From NCBI GenBank assembly GCA_001013295.1, contig LAZY01000040.1:62001-126000 (forward strand): a stretch of DNA of 64,000 bases, in the 5' to 3' direction. The DNA is from Chryseobacterium indologenes. Its GTDB lineage: Bacteria > Bacteroidota > Bacteroidia > Flavobacteriales > Weeksellaceae. A model generated the notes under the pieces. It searched no databases and had not been told where the DNA came from. It worked only from the letters and a program-made list of their open reading frames with translations. Both the position numbers and the translations under genes were made by a program. Of this stretch, positions 50,801-59,367 are shown piece after piece (the first letter of the stretch is position 1; every line of letters starts with the position of its first letter).

Positions 50801-50931
50801 TTCACTTTTTCCTGAGCGGTACTTCCCGGTCCGGTTACTTTCCCTACAATAGAGGCCTGCGTGGTTTGTGCATAAGCCATTGTTCCAAGCCCTAAAAACA
50901 ATAATCCCAGTACAATCTTTACTTTTCTCAT
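47860..50931 (-). CDS. Oar-like TonB-dependent receptor
   Basis: A 1,023-residue outer-membrane protein with signal peptide (IVLGLLFLGLGTMAYAQ). Residues 25-110 are a carboxypeptidase-regulatory beta domain (IVGKVTGPGSTAQEKVKVTI with GEYIFKEIPLGGPY). The plug (TAITAKNISMLPVNGRNFTN, NFTIDGMTAKNPTSAGSTTS) and beta-barrel follow, ending GNPYQIQIGAKYSF. Oar-type receptors act as TonB-dependent transporters of unknown substrates. The promoter shares an 11-bp TTTAA repeat plan with the SusC gene, suggesting joint control. Confidence 0.85.
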   Translation of the reverse strand: MRKVKIVLGLLFLGLGTMAYAQTTQASIVGKVTGPGSTAQEKVKVTIVNESTGFRTETETNSKGEYIFKEIPLGGPYTVIVNDDKKEGYNVNFGDQVTVNMNLDGEKRIEEVKITGNLKNKIGNLGAATAITAKNISMLPVNGRNFTNLTELSPLSGKGGNLSGQLGSSTNFTIDGMTAKNPTSAGSTTSRSGAPFSISIEAVREFKITTNQYDVTLGRSGGGTVSAVTKSGTNKFSGSAWEYLRTNWLSSPYDIRGNKRQNDFSTSQFGFSLGGPIIKNKLHFFVAWDHQLDSRPLLIADIKSPDDEKRLNTTTQTLNQFLDIARAKYGVGNSPQFGSFDKVRNSDAAFLRLDWQINEKHLLTLRNNFTYDLNKNGLGDNTSINFFESYGNDKNIDNSLLLTLRSNLKSNLTNELKAQYLYTFQDSYQNNQLGKPVPRAIVENVMSPGVGSTNIQIGGHRFAQESFRNNVFQIVDNLYYNTDKVKYTFGADLMYTTSKSIYGSEVNGRFLFQGMNNFDAMTPYRFYREVPLMDDTSVRSNIWNLGIYGQFQTKIATGLDLMAGIRLDYGGYPKAEFNQKLYDEMGIRTDNKIKSFVIQPRFQFDWNINEGNKDFLKFGAGIFSSDINNYMIINNLVFDGKHLATVDVTGKDVPFPDFNSYRNDYNTVPTLSQYQIPTINYTGKDAKIPIVYKANISYTHFFNERFRAGIAGYMALGRNNYYYYDRNMVANPFFTLDNEGGRGVFVPAESLAEGKIDWKKGRINDKFGRVLELVSDGKVNQFSWVVDTSYRYWKDGEITASYTWSDIKDNTSYNGNVANSATLSTMIQSDPRDLRMTYSDNQFRNKVVIYGNSPTIAGFTLGVRYSGIGGTRFSMTAGGNVNGDFVDSNDLAYIFPNVAQTILDDPQVGQALKNYISDYNGKIAERNGGKNEFFGVWDVRVAKKIKFDKVGAFELSIDIFNVANLLNKEWGVNKSYGNTSLYRINKFNPVTRQFEYTKNISGNGLTPLSGNPYQIQIGAKYSF

Positions 50932-50949
50932 TTCTTCAAATTAGATGTG

Positions 50950-51006
50950 CAAAGGTATTTTTACTTTAAAGGCTGGCTATTTAAGGAAGTTTTAACATTT
51001 TTTTAA
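50950..51006 (-). promoter_or_regulatory. Oar-like receptor promoter with Pho-box-like repeats
   Basis: TACCTTTG (minus strand, 50950-50957) matches TAnnTTTG. TTTAA on the plus strand occurs at 50980, 50991 and 51002, exactly 11 bp apart, 22 bp upstream of the -7 element. The same arrangement is present before the SusC gene. Confidence 0.6.
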
Positions 51007-51144
51007 TTAAATCAGAACATTATGTTAAATTACTTTTAACACTCATTTTATTCTGTACACAACCAGCTTGTTGAAGTGTATTACGTATTCTTAATTTTCG
51101 TGTAATATTTAATTCCGTTATTTTTTAAATGCGATTACTTTAGT

Positions 51145-51152
51145 TATTTTTG
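51145..51152 (+). promoter_or_regulatory. -7 element of the ligA promoter
   Basis: TATTTTTG at 51145-51152 matches TAnnTTTG about 20 bp before the ligA ATG. No TTG is clearly placed at -33. Confidence 0.45.
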
Positions 51153-51172
51153 CTCAAAAAGATATACAACCC

Positions 51173-53179
51173 ATGTCTGAAAACATTCAACAAAAAATAG
51201 AACAGCTCCGCAAAGAGCTTCATCAACATAACGAGAACTATTATCTTCTGGATACCCCTACCATCACTGATTATGAGTTTGATATGCTCCTTGAGCAGCT
51301 TCAGGATCTGGAGGCTAAGCACCCTGAATTTTATGATGAAAACTCCCCTACGATGCGTGTAGGCGGCGGTATCACAAAAGTTTTCCCTACGATACAGCAT
51401 AAATTCAGAATGTATTCCCTGGATAATTCCTATGATTTTGATAATCTGGAAGACTGGGAAAAAAGGATTATCAAAACGATTGATGAGCCGGTAGAATTTG
51501 TCGCTGAACTGAAATACGACGGTGCTTCTATCTCTATTCTTTATGAAAACGGAAAACTTTCCCAGGCAGTAACCCGTGGAGATGGCTTCCAGGGAGATGA
51601 AATTACCCCGAATGTCCGTACGATTTCAGATATTCCTTTGACATTAAAGGGTGATTTTCCATCACCGTTTTTCATGCGTGGAGAAATTTATCTGACCCGA
51701 AAGAATTTTGACAAAATCAATAAACTGCGTGAAGAGGAAGGTCTTGATCCGTTCATGAACCCTAGAAATACAGCAAGTGGAAGCTTGAAAATGCAGGATA
51801 GCGGCGAGGTGAGAAAACGTGGTCTTTCTTCTGTACTTTACCAATTTATTGCTGAAGATATTCCTGCAGAAACGCACTGGGAATTACTTCAGAAGGCACA
51901 AGACTGGGGTTTCAAAACTTCCCAGCAGGCCAAACTGTGCAAAACACTGGATGAGGTAAAGGAATTTATCACATTCTGGGATACGGAACGTCATAATCTG
52001 CCTTTCGAGATTGATGGAATTGTATTAAAAGTGAATTCTTTACAGCAGCAAAGACAGCTTGGATATACGGCAAAATCTCCACGTTGGGCAATGGCTTATA
52101 AATTTAAAGCTGAAAAGGTAGAAACTGAACTGCAAAGTGTTTCTTATCAGGTAGGAAGAACCGGAGCGATTACTCCTGTTGCCAATCTGAAACCTGTTCT
52201 CCTGGCCGGAACAATTGTAAAAAGAGCTTCTCTGCATAACGAAGATATTATCAAAAAACTTGATCTGCATGAGCAGGATTTCGTCTATGTAGAAAAAGGT
52301 GGTGAGATCATTCCAAAGATCGTTGGCGTAAATACAGAGAAAAGAACTGAAGAAAGCAAGGAAATAGAATACATCAAACACTGTCCTGAATGTGGTACTG
52401 AGCTTGTAAAAATTGAAGATCAGACCATCCATTTCTGCCCGAACGAACTTCATTGTCCGCCTCAGGTGGTAGGAAGAATGATTCACTATGTTTCCAGAAA
52501 AGCTTTGAATATTGAAAACCTGGGTGGGGAAACGATCGAGCAGCTTTACAAAGAAAAATTAATTGAAAACCCTGCCGACCTATATGCTTTAACGAAAGAA
52601 CAGCTTCTTCCTCTGGAAAGAATGGCCGAGAAATCTGCACAGAACATCATCACAGGAATCGAAAAATCGAAAGAGATCCCTTTTGAAAAAGTATTGTACG
52701 GAATAGGAATCAAACATGTAGGTGAGACCGTTGCTAAGAAACTGGTCAAGAACTTTCCTACTATTGAGGAATTGAAGGCTGCCACTGTTGAAGAACTTTG
52801 CCAGGTAGAAGATATTGGAGCCAAGATCGCTGTAAGCATTGAAGCCTTCTTCCAGAATTCTGAAAATCTATTGATGATTGAACGCCTGAAGTCTTACGGG
52901 GTACAGCTTGAGAAGGGAGAAAGCACGAATGAAGTGTTATCGAACGCTCTGGAAGGAAAAACATTCCTTTTCACCGGAAAATTGTCTCTGTTCACCAGAG
53001 AAGCCGCTGAAGAAATGGTTGAGAAGCATGGCGGAAAAAATATTTCTGCCGTATCAAAAAACCTCAACTATCTTGTGGTAGGTGAGAAAGCAGGAAGCAA
53101 ACTGAAAAAAGCTCAGGATATTGGAACCATAGGTATTCTTGATGAACAGCAGTTTTTGGATCTGATCGAGAAGCAATAA
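51173..53179 (+). CDS. ligA: NAD-dependent DNA ligase
   Basis: A 668-residue protein with the adenylation domain (KYDG at residues 114-117, the nucleotidyl-lysine), OB fold (KSPRWAMAYKFKAEKVETEL), zinc finger (HCPECGTELV and FCPNELHCPP), helix-hairpin-helix repeats and C-terminal BRCT (EGKTFLFTGKLSLFTREAAE). Length agrees with the family. It joins Okazaki fragments and repair nicks. It is the only plus-strand gene in the chromosomal part shown before the kdp region, and ends at a terminator. Confidence 0.95.
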   Translation: MSENIQQKIEQLRKELHQHNENYYLLDTPTITDYEFDMLLEQLQDLEAKHPEFYDENSPTMRVGGGITKVFPTIQHKFRMYSLDNSYDFDNLEDWEKRIIKTIDEPVEFVAELKYDGASISILYENGKLSQAVTRGDGFQGDEITPNVRTISDIPLTLKGDFPSPFFMRGEIYLTRKNFDKINKLREEEGLDPFMNPRNTASGSLKMQDSGEVRKRGLSSVLYQFIAEDIPAETHWELLQKAQDWGFKTSQQAKLCKTLDEVKEFITFWDTERHNLPFEIDGIVLKVNSLQQQRQLGYTAKSPRWAMAYKFKAEKVETELQSVSYQVGRTGAITPVANLKPVLLAGTIVKRASLHNEDIIKKLDLHEQDFVYVEKGGEIIPKIVGVNTEKRTEESKEIEYIKHCPECGTELVKIEDQTIHFCPNELHCPPQVVGRMIHYVSRKALNIENLGGETIEQLYKEKLIENPADLYALTKEQLLPLERMAEKSAQNIITGIEKSKEIPFEKVLYGIGIKHVGETVAKKLVKNFPTIEELKAATVEELCQVEDIGAKIAVSIEAFFQNSENLLMIERLKSYGVQLEKGESTNEVLSNALEGKTFLFTGKLSLFTREAAEEMVEKHGGKNISAVSKNLNYLVVGEKAGSKLKKAQDIGTIGILDEQQFLDLIEKQ

Positions 53180-53200
53180 TTTTTTTTAAAATATATTATC

Positions 53201-53234
53201 AAAAAACCATTGAGAGCAATTTCAATGGTTTTTT
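53201..53234 (+). terminator. Terminator of ligA
   Basis: AAAAAACCATTGA-gagcaatt-TCAATGGTTTTTT hairpin with flanking A and T runs, just after the ligA stop codon. Confidence 0.8.
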
Positions 53235-53379
53235 TGTATTATTTGATCTGTACATTTTCTTTAAACGCAGAGAGACGATACAACATGATGTCTGTTTTTT
53301 GATCGCAAAGGCATTTAATTCAGCTAGAAGATCCAACCTGCATTCTTGGCTAAGTGTTAACGCCATTGCAAACGTAAAA

Positions 53380-53817
53380 TTAAGGAAGAATAGTAATCGT
53401 AAAATATTTACTCCAGGTTTCAAAAAGCCCCTGAAGTCCATATACCATAAAAAAAGTAAGTAAAGGAATTCCAAAAAATGCAGCCAGAGAAAATACAAAT
53501 GTGTAAGTTCCGTACGTTTTAACAAATGGGATCAGTTTATCAACCATATTATTAATTGACAAAAGGAATAGCAGGTAAACGATCATCATCACATTCCCGA
53601 TCACCAGAAAAGCAAAAAAAGTACCTGCATCCTCAATCTTTTTATCTACATCTACGACACTCAGAATACATGCAGTAATAAGGATTAACGCTGAAAAAGT
53701 CAACATAAGTCTTAGCATCGTCTTTTTCCAGGTCTTTTTCTTTTTACGGGAAAACTGAAAATAATACAGATTGGCCAGCCCAAAAACTGAAAGAACATAA
53801 ATAATAAAAACTTCCAT
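53380..53817 (-). CDS. Small integral membrane protein, hypothetical
   Basis: A 145-residue protein with four hydrophobic segments: MEVFIIYVLSVFGLANLYYF, RLMLTFSALILITACILSVV, FFAFLVIGNVMMIVYLLFLL and VFSLAAFFGIPLLTFFMVYG. A basic loop after the first (RKKKKTWKK) suggests a cytoplasmic side. It follows the 238-residue gene with a 13-bp gap. No family recognised. Confidence 0.6.
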   Translation of the reverse strand: MEVFIIYVLSVFGLANLYYFQFSRKKKKTWKKTMLRLMLTFSALILITACILSVVDVDKKIEDAGTFFAFLVIGNVMMIVYLLFLLSINNMVDKLIPFVKTYGTYTFVFSLAAFFGIPLLTFFMVYGLQGLFETWSKYFTITILP

Positions 53818-53830
53818 TGGCTAACGGTAT

Positions 53831-54544
53831 TTATTTCAGGTTTTTATAGTTTTTTTCTACTGTAAGCAATGCATCAGAAATACTCTCTGCAAATTCTGTA
53901 TCTCTATTTTCAAAATAAAAAAATCCTTCTTCAAGGCTGGTCTTGTTTTTTTCAATCCAGGAATTGATTTTTTTTATGTCGTCTTCTTTGAAATCCTTGA
54001 AATTTTTCCCCTCATAAATCAGATCAAGGTAATAATGATCAATACAATCGACAAAGACTTTAAAGCCGTTTTTCTGAAAATCAGTTTCCCAGTATTCCAA
54101 CATTCGGTCAAGGTCTCCGGTTATTTTATAGATCCCGGTAAAGGCTTCATGATCAAAGTAAGGTTGGGTTTCTATACAATGCTGCCACCATTGCCAAAGA
54201 AAAGTTTCGACGGCAGATCTTTCATGTTCCGGCCACGTTCCAAACTTTCCGTATTCTAATTTACCTAACAGGGTATCTGTATAGGCTGTAAAACCTCCCT
54301 TCGCATAAATTTCCAGTATTCTGGGAAGGAAATGTTTAAAATCATCAATATTCCCCCAGGTTGTCAAGGCTTTGAATACATACCTTAAAAGATCATTCTC
54401 TTCTAAATCTCTCAACGGCTTGATATGAAGCTTTTCCTTATCTGTATCCGAAACACAGCATGGACATCCGTTCATCTTAGGCACAAGCGGATAAGTAGAG
54501 AACGTCTCATAAAGATATTCAACGGATCTTTCTAATGCATTCAT
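53831..54544 (-). CDS. Hypothetical cytoplasmic protein
   Basis: ATG 54544 (MNALERSVEYLYETFSTYPL) is preferred; upstream codons are hydrophobic and out of character. The 237-residue protein has a GCPCCVSD motif near residue 26, which could bind metal, and a helical, acidic body (WPEHERSAVETFLWQWWQHC). It is co-directional with the small membrane protein gene. I recall similar DUF-type proteins in Bacteroidetes but no function. Confidence 0.55.
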   Translation of the reverse strand: MNALERSVEYLYETFSTYPLVPKMNGCPCCVSDTDKEKLHIKPLRDLEENDLLRYVFKALTTWGNIDDFKHFLPRILEIYAKGGFTAYTDTLLGKLEYGKFGTWPEHERSAVETFLWQWWQHCIETQPYFDHEAFTGIYKITGDLDRMLEYWETDFQKNGFKVFVDCIDHYYLDLIYEGKNFKDFKEDDIKKINSWIEKNKTSLEEGFFYFENRDTEFAESISDALLTVEKNYKNLK

Positions 54545-54672
54545 GCTTTGAATTTTATTGGATTCAAATATATAAAACTTTAAAGCCGAAAAGAGAAAAA
54601 TAAGAACTATTCTGCAAAAAATAACCCTTACAGAATTTAGAAACCTATAAGGGTTGATTGTATCTAACAATT

Positions 54673-56388
54673 TTATGACACCGGCAATCTGAAATAGAAT
54701 GTGCTCCCATGATTTAAAGAGCTCTTTACTCCAATTTCTCCGTTCTGTTTTTCAATGAAGTTTTTTGAAATTGCCAGCCCAAGTCCGGTACCATTCTGAT
54801 GCTCTCCCGGAACCTGAAAATAACGGTCGAAAATCTGGCGATGGTATTTTTCATCAATACCGCTTCCGGTATCTATAATGCTGAACTGAATGAAAGTGTT
54901 GTGCTTTTCCACCAAGATCCGTATTCCTTCATCCTGAAATGAATGTTTCACGGCATTTGTAAGGAAATTATTCATTACCCAGACTGTTTTATCAAAATCA
55001 GCCATTACAAGGTCACTGTCTTCTTGCAGGAATTCTGTACTGATGGAAATATTTTTCTGTTCGGCCAGCTTTTCAACATTTTTCACAGCTGCCTGTACAA
55101 TATCTTTGGGAGAACATTTTTCTACCGTCAATCTGATATTTCCGGATTCAACCTGGGATAAATTGAGCAGTTCCCCTGTAATGTCTAATAAACGCTGCCC
55201 GTCTTCGTTGATGCTCTTCAGAAGTTCCTGCTGCTGTTCATTCAATTCCCCGAATTTTTGGTTACCGAGTAACTGTACTCCCATTTTTATGGCAGAAATA
55301 GGGGTTTTCAATTCATGGGAAATGGTCGCTATGAAATTGGTTTTGGCAAAGTCCAGCTCTTTGAAAGGAGTAATATTCCGTAACAAAATTACCTTTCCGA
55401 TATTTTTCTTCTCCTTTTCACCTGTTTTTATGATATTGATAGGAACAATATCCTGTTCAAAATAATTCTCTTTATTATCACGGACAATCTTAATAGGATC
55501 TTTTACCGGATGGTCTATATTCTTCAACAATTCTCTGATCAGGTCGTTGTTTATAGCCACTTCGTGAGCCGTCTTCCCTATGATTTCTTCTTTATGAAGA
55601 TTCGTAATCTTGAGAGCTTCATCATTGATCATATAAATAAAATGATTTTCGTCCAGGCCAATAACGGCATCATGCATATTATTGACCAGTGTTTCAATCC
55701 TCTTTTTATCCATCAGCTGTTTGGAAAGTGTACTGCTTTCATACTCCTGCAGCTTCTCCGCCATCGTGTTGAATGACTCTGCAAGCCCATTGAATTCTTC
55801 ACTTCCTTTAAAGTGTACCCTTTCATTATAATTTTTATCCGCAATCTGTCTGATACTGAAGGTAAGCTGGTTGATAGGTTCTGCAATCGTCTGAGGCAGA
55901 TTGAACAGCAGTATAAATGCAATCAGAAAACATACAGTTCCTAAACTCACAATCCAGAATGTTGCATTTTCTGCCGTAATGATGGCAATATCACTTTTAC
56001 GTTCTATACCTTTCATATTCAAGGACATGATTCTGGCCAGATCTTCACGGATCAGTTTTTCTTTATCGGAGGTAGGTTCTTTCAGGTAACTGCTGAAGTG
56101 CAGATTCAGATTCTGAGTGGCTTCTTTTTCTCCGAATTCAGTAAGGTTCTTTTCCTGCAACTTATTATTTTTCTGAAAATCGGCTACGGCAACAGTACTG
56201 TCTGTACTGATATTATCCAATGCCAGAAGCATATTTTTAGAAAACTCAAGACTGTTGTAATTCGCTGTAAGAATCTTTTCGGTATCGGATTTTAATTTGT
56301 TGATATATACAGAGCCTATTACTGACAGCAGAACAATCAGCAGAAATAAAAGGCCTACGCCTAAAGTAAGTTTCGTTTTAAGTTTCAT
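54673..56388 (-). CDS. Membrane sensor histidine kinase with HAMP and PAS domains (kdp-linked)
   Basis: A 571-residue protein. A membrane segment (residues 8-30), an extracytoplasmic sensor of about 115 residues, a second segment (about 147-165), HAMP (AEPINQLTFSIRQIADKNYN), PAS (NNMHDAVIGLDENHFIYMIN), HisKA (ISHELKTPIS with the phospho-His) and HATPase_c (NNFLTNAVKHS, DTGSGID, GTGLGLAISK). In KdpD of most bacteria this kinase is fused to the sensor; here the sensor part is a separate gene upstream. It would phosphorylate a potassium-response regulator. Confidence 0.85.
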   Translation of the reverse strand: MKLKTKLTLGVGLLFLLIVLLSVIGSVYINKLKSDTEKILTANYNSLEFSKNMLLALDNISTDSTVAVADFQKNNKLQEKNLTEFGEKEATQNLNLHFSSYLKEPTSDKEKLIREDLARIMSLNMKGIERKSDIAIITAENATFWIVSLGTVCFLIAFILLFNLPQTIAEPINQLTFSIRQIADKNYNERVHFKGSEEFNGLAESFNTMAEKLQEYESSTLSKQLMDKKRIETLVNNMHDAVIGLDENHFIYMINDEALKITNLHKEEIIGKTAHEVAINNDLIRELLKNIDHPVKDPIKIVRDNKENYFEQDIVPINIIKTGEKEKKNIGKVILLRNITPFKELDFAKTNFIATISHELKTPISAIKMGVQLLGNQKFGELNEQQQELLKSINEDGQRLLDITGELLNLSQVESGNIRLTVEKCSPKDIVQAAVKNVEKLAEQKNISISTEFLQEDSDLVMADFDKTVWVMNNFLTNAVKHSFQDEGIRILVEKHNTFIQFSIIDTGSGIDEKYHRQIFDRYFQVPGEHQNGTGLGLAISKNFIEKQNGEIGVKSSLNHGSTFYFRLPVS

Positions 56389-56418
56389 ATGAAGATACTT
56401 ATTGCTTTTTAAAAGACC

Positions 56419-56475
56419 TATGCAATCGCGTCATCTTTATTGGTGTTTGTATTTCCAATTCGTTGCGATTCCATT
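56419..56475. repeat. REP-like palindromic element, copy 2
   Basis: A 57-bp sequence beginning TATGCAATCGC and ending GCGATTCCATT, matching 47645-47701 over most positions with the common interior GTGTTTGTRTTTCC/AC. It lies between the kinase gene and the kdpD sensor gene. Confidence 0.65.
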
Positions 56476-56479
56476 ACAT

Positions 56480-57589
56480 TTAAGATAAAATAATAATATC
56501 TATCTGTCTTTCATTCAATCGGTTCATCAGGGTATAGATCCAGCTATATCCCAACAGCCGCTGCCAGAATTTTGCATGGGGTTTTCCAATACAGACGGTC
56601 GTGATATTGTGAGCGATCACATATTCCAAAATTCCGTTATGAACACTGTTTTCTTTGATCCGGACCACTTTTGCGCCTAATTCCTGTGCTAAATTAAAAT
56701 TATTAATCAAATACCGCTGCTTATCCAATGCTATTTTTTCAGGATTCTCAGAAGGTTTCTGAATATAGAGAACCGTCCACGGACTGTTGTAATAACTGGC
56801 CAGTCTCGCTGTTTTCCGAATGATTGTTTTGGCAATCTTTTCATTACTGCTGATACAGGCCAGGAATTTTATAGGTTTAAAGTTCTCGGTCTTGATTTCA
56901 GTTTCTACTTTTCTTTCTACGTGGGTAGCCACTTCTTTTAAGGCCAGTTCCCGAAGCTGCAGAATATGTCCGCTTTGAAAAAAGTTCGTAAGGGCGGTCT
57001 GAATTTTCTCTTTTTTATAAATTTTACCTTCCTTCAGACGGGTCAGCAGTTCATCGGCAGTAAGGTCTATATTCACCACTTCATCCGCCAAAGCAAGGAT
57101 TTTATCGGGAACCCTCTCAGCCACTTCTATTCCGGTAATCTTTTTTACCTCTTCATTCAGGCTTTCAATATGCTGAATATTCATGGCACTGATCACATTG
57201 ATCCCGTTATCGAGGATCTCCAGTACATCCTGCCATCTTTTTTTATTTTTGGAACCTTCTACATTGGTATGGGCCAGTTCATCAACCAGAACTACTTCAG
57301 GATGTTCATTGATGATAGCCTGAAGATCCATTTCTTCCAGATTTTTTCCTTTATAAAAAACCGATTTCCTTTCAATCTCCGGCAGTCCTTCTGCAAGAGC
57401 TACAGTTTCTTCCCGATCGTGGGTTTCAATATAGCCAATCTTTACATCAATGCCATTTCGTAAAAGGGAATGCGCTTCCTGAAGCATACGGAAAGTCTTT
57501 CCCACACCTGCACTCATCCCGATATAGATCTTGAACTTCCCTTTACGGGATTTCTGGATCAGTTCTAAAAAATCTTTTGCTGATGACAT
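56480..57589 (-). CDS. kdpD: Stand-alone KdpD N-terminal sensor domain with USP
   Basis: ATG 57589 (MSSAKDFLELIQKSRKGKFK) is chosen over 57622. The 369-residue protein holds the KdpD domain (IYIGMSAGVGKTFRMLQEAH with Walker A GMSAGVGKT; VDELAHTNVEGSKNKKRWQD; AMNIQHIESLNEEVKKITG) and a C-terminal USP domain (LACISSNEKIAKTIIRK, NITTVCIGKPHAKFWQRLLG). No transmembrane or kinase part is present. The kinase is the separate gene downstream. Split KdpD proteins are known in Bacteroidetes. Confidence 0.85.
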   Translation of the reverse strand: MSSAKDFLELIQKSRKGKFKIYIGMSAGVGKTFRMLQEAHSLLRNGIDVKIGYIETHDREETVALAEGLPEIERKSVFYKGKNLEEMDLQAIINEHPEVVLVDELAHTNVEGSKNKKRWQDVLEILDNGINVISAMNIQHIESLNEEVKKITGIEVAERVPDKILALADEVVNIDLTADELLTRLKEGKIYKKEKIQTALTNFFQSGHILQLRELALKEVATHVERKVETEIKTENFKPIKFLACISSNEKIAKTIIRKTARLASYYNSPWTVLYIQKPSENPEKIALDKQRYLINNFNLAQELGAKVVRIKENSVHNGILEYVIAHNITTVCIGKPHAKFWQRLLGYSWIYTLMNRLNERQIDIIILS

Positions 57590-57645
57590 TGATTTTATTC
57601 TTTTCAAATTTATTTTAAGCACTTTTTCCTGTGGCTAAATCCATT

Positions 57646-58731
57646 TTAAAACCAGACCGCTAAACTGGATGTGATGAAGAAGTTTCCTTTTTTAAATTCA
57701 TCATTCTTCACAAAAATAGCATCTTTAGAGGTAAAACCTCTCGCCTCCGTACGGAAAACCACATTTTTGAAAACAGCATAATCCACATTCAAAGAATATC
57801 CGAAAGTCTGGAATCCGTTGGGAGTTCCGGTATTGATAATGACTCCGTTTTTATCGCTATAATATTCCAGCCTTCCAGCCACTGCCCATTTGTTATCAAG
57901 CTGATACTTCATCTGTACGTTCGGACTGTACCAGATATTATACTGTTCACTTCCTTTCATCTTTTGTTCTGCTCCAATATCAAACCCCAATAAGGCTGAA
58001 AACCGGTCTGTCAGTTGAAAACTTCCATATAAATCATGGAAATAGCGCATCCTTTTATCTTCCTTCACTTTGTCATTCCCAATAAATGAGCTGCTGTTCA
58101 GAGTAATCTTATCATTGGGTTTATAGGTTACCTGATGACCAAAAGAAATACTCTGATTTCCTTCCGGTTTTGCAATACGCTGCCAACCGTTCAGAACCAA
58201 TCCGCTTACAAACCATTTTCCATTATCTGAGGTATAGGAAACTTTAGCTCCTGTTTCAAAATAAGGCGAATTTTCTGCGGCAAAGCTTCTTGTCAGATTG
58301 ATATTATCTTTTCCTATCGCACTTTCCCAACCGATATGGGAAGGCATGATCCCTACATCCACCCATAGGTTCTTAGTTTTTGAAATCTTGATTCCTATAT
58401 TGGCCTCATTGATGTATCGCAACCCTTGCTGTTCTGCGGACATATTATCCTGGGCATAGGCACCAGCCATCAAAGCCAGGTTGGCACGCAGATTTTCAGT
58501 TTGATAAGCTGCTTTTACAAGCCCAAGATTAAGATTTACTTCATTATGTCTGTTATAGGAGTATAAAAAATTCTGACGGAGATGATTATTGGGTTCATTA
58601 AAATCATAGGTATAAAAAAGTTCTGCATAAGCGGAAAATGTAATTTTATTTCCTGTTTTTAATGAATCTGATGATTGTGCTTTGGAGAAAAACAGTCCTA
58701 ATAAAGCACTTATAGCTAGATATTTTTTCAC
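57646..58731 (-). CDS. Outer-membrane beta-barrel porin (kdp operon)
   Basis: A 361-residue protein with signal peptide (YLAISALLGLFFSKAQ). The mature part alternates strands of about 10-15 residues (KITFSAYAELFYTYDFNEPN, VDVGIMPSHIGW, FKKGNFFITSSLAVWF at the C-terminus with terminal Phe) as expected for a beta-barrel porin of BBP2 type. It is between kdpC and the kdpD sensor gene, an arrangement found in Bacteroidetes kdp loci. It may provide potassium passage across the outer membrane. Confidence 0.72.
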   Translation of the reverse strand: MKKYLAISALLGLFFSKAQSSDSLKTGNKITFSAYAELFYTYDFNEPNNHLRQNFLYSYNRHNEVNLNLGLVKAAYQTENLRANLALMAGAYAQDNMSAEQQGLRYINEANIGIKISKTKNLWVDVGIMPSHIGWESAIGKDNINLTRSFAAENSPYFETGAKVSYTSDNGKWFVSGLVLNGWQRIAKPEGNQSISFGHQVTYKPNDKITLNSSSFIGNDKVKEDKRMRYFHDLYGSFQLTDRFSALLGFDIGAEQKMKGSEQYNIWYSPNVQMKYQLDNKWAVAGRLEYYSDKNGVIINTGTPNGFQTFGYSLNVDYAVFKNVVFRTEARGFTSKDAIFVKNDEFKKGNFFITSSLAVWF

Positions 58732-58753
58732 GTTAGTTTAGGTAGGGGATGTT

Positions 58754-58786
58754 AACCATGTCAAGGTTTAAAATCTTGACATGGTT
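58754..58786. other. 12-bp hairpin between kdpC and porin
   Basis: AACCATGTCAAG/CTTGACATGGTT separated by 9 nt. It could be a weak terminator or RNA-processing site on the minus strand; no T run follows directly. Confidence 0.55.
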
Positions 58787-58799
58787 AGTAGTTAGTTAC

Positions 58800-59357
58800 T
58801 TAGTTCAATTGATCCAAAGCGATATTAAGCTTTAGGACATTTACTTTTGAAGGCCCTAAAAGTCCCAACAATGGCTTCTCAGTCTGGGTGTTGATTAAAT
58901 TTTTGATCTGTTCTTCAGAAAGACCTCTTGCTTTTGCAATTCTCTTTGCCTGATATAAAGCGCCTTCTTCAGAAATATCCGGATCCAGTCCGCTTCCGCT
59001 TGCCGTTACAAGCTCTACCGGAACTTTTTCATTTCCCATTTCCGGGTTTTTCATTTTTAAAGTATCAATTCTTTTCTGTACCGTTTCCAGGTATTCTTCA
59101 TTACTTGGACCTTTGTTGCTTCCTCCACTACCTGCAGCATTATAATTGACGGAGGAAGGACGCCCGTGGAAATATTTTTCAGACTTGAATTCCTGCCCGA
59201 TATTAGCATAGAACTTCTGTCCTTTATAATGAATGATCTCTGCATTTCCCTGAGTAGGTAAGATTTTTGAGCCTCCATAGACAATACCCAAATAAATACC
59301 TACAATAATCAACATGACAATCGTTAGTCTGAATGCTGAAACAATATGATTTTTCAT
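58800..59357 (-). CDS. kdpC: Potassium-transporting ATPase subunit C
   Basis: A 185-residue protein with an N-terminal membrane segment (RLTIVMLIIVGIYLGIVYGG) and conserved motifs YFHGRPSSVNYNAAGSGGSN and ELVTASGSGLDPDISEEGAL. C-terminal INTQTEKPLLGLLGPSKVNV is typical. The subunit stabilises the KdpFABC complex. It starts 10 bp after kdpB. Confidence 0.93.
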   Translation of the reverse strand: MKNHIVSAFRLTIVMLIIVGIYLGIVYGGSKILPTQGNAEIIHYKGQKFYANIGQEFKSEKYFHGRPSSVNYNAAGSGGSNKGPSNEEYLETVQKRIDTLKMKNPEMGNEKVPVELVTASGSGLDPDISEEGALYQAKRIAKARGLSEEQIKNLINTQTEKPLLGLLGPSKVNVLKLNIALDQLN

Positions 59358-59367
59358 TTTCTTAATT

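Noticed and set aside
52040..52964. Three antisense frames inside ligA
   Set aside because: They lie antisense to a complete, conserved ligase and are shadows.
53199..53525. Minus-strand frame over the ligA terminator
   Set aside because: It crosses the ligA terminator and overlaps the convincing membrane-protein gene at 53380-53817; no family or leader was seen.
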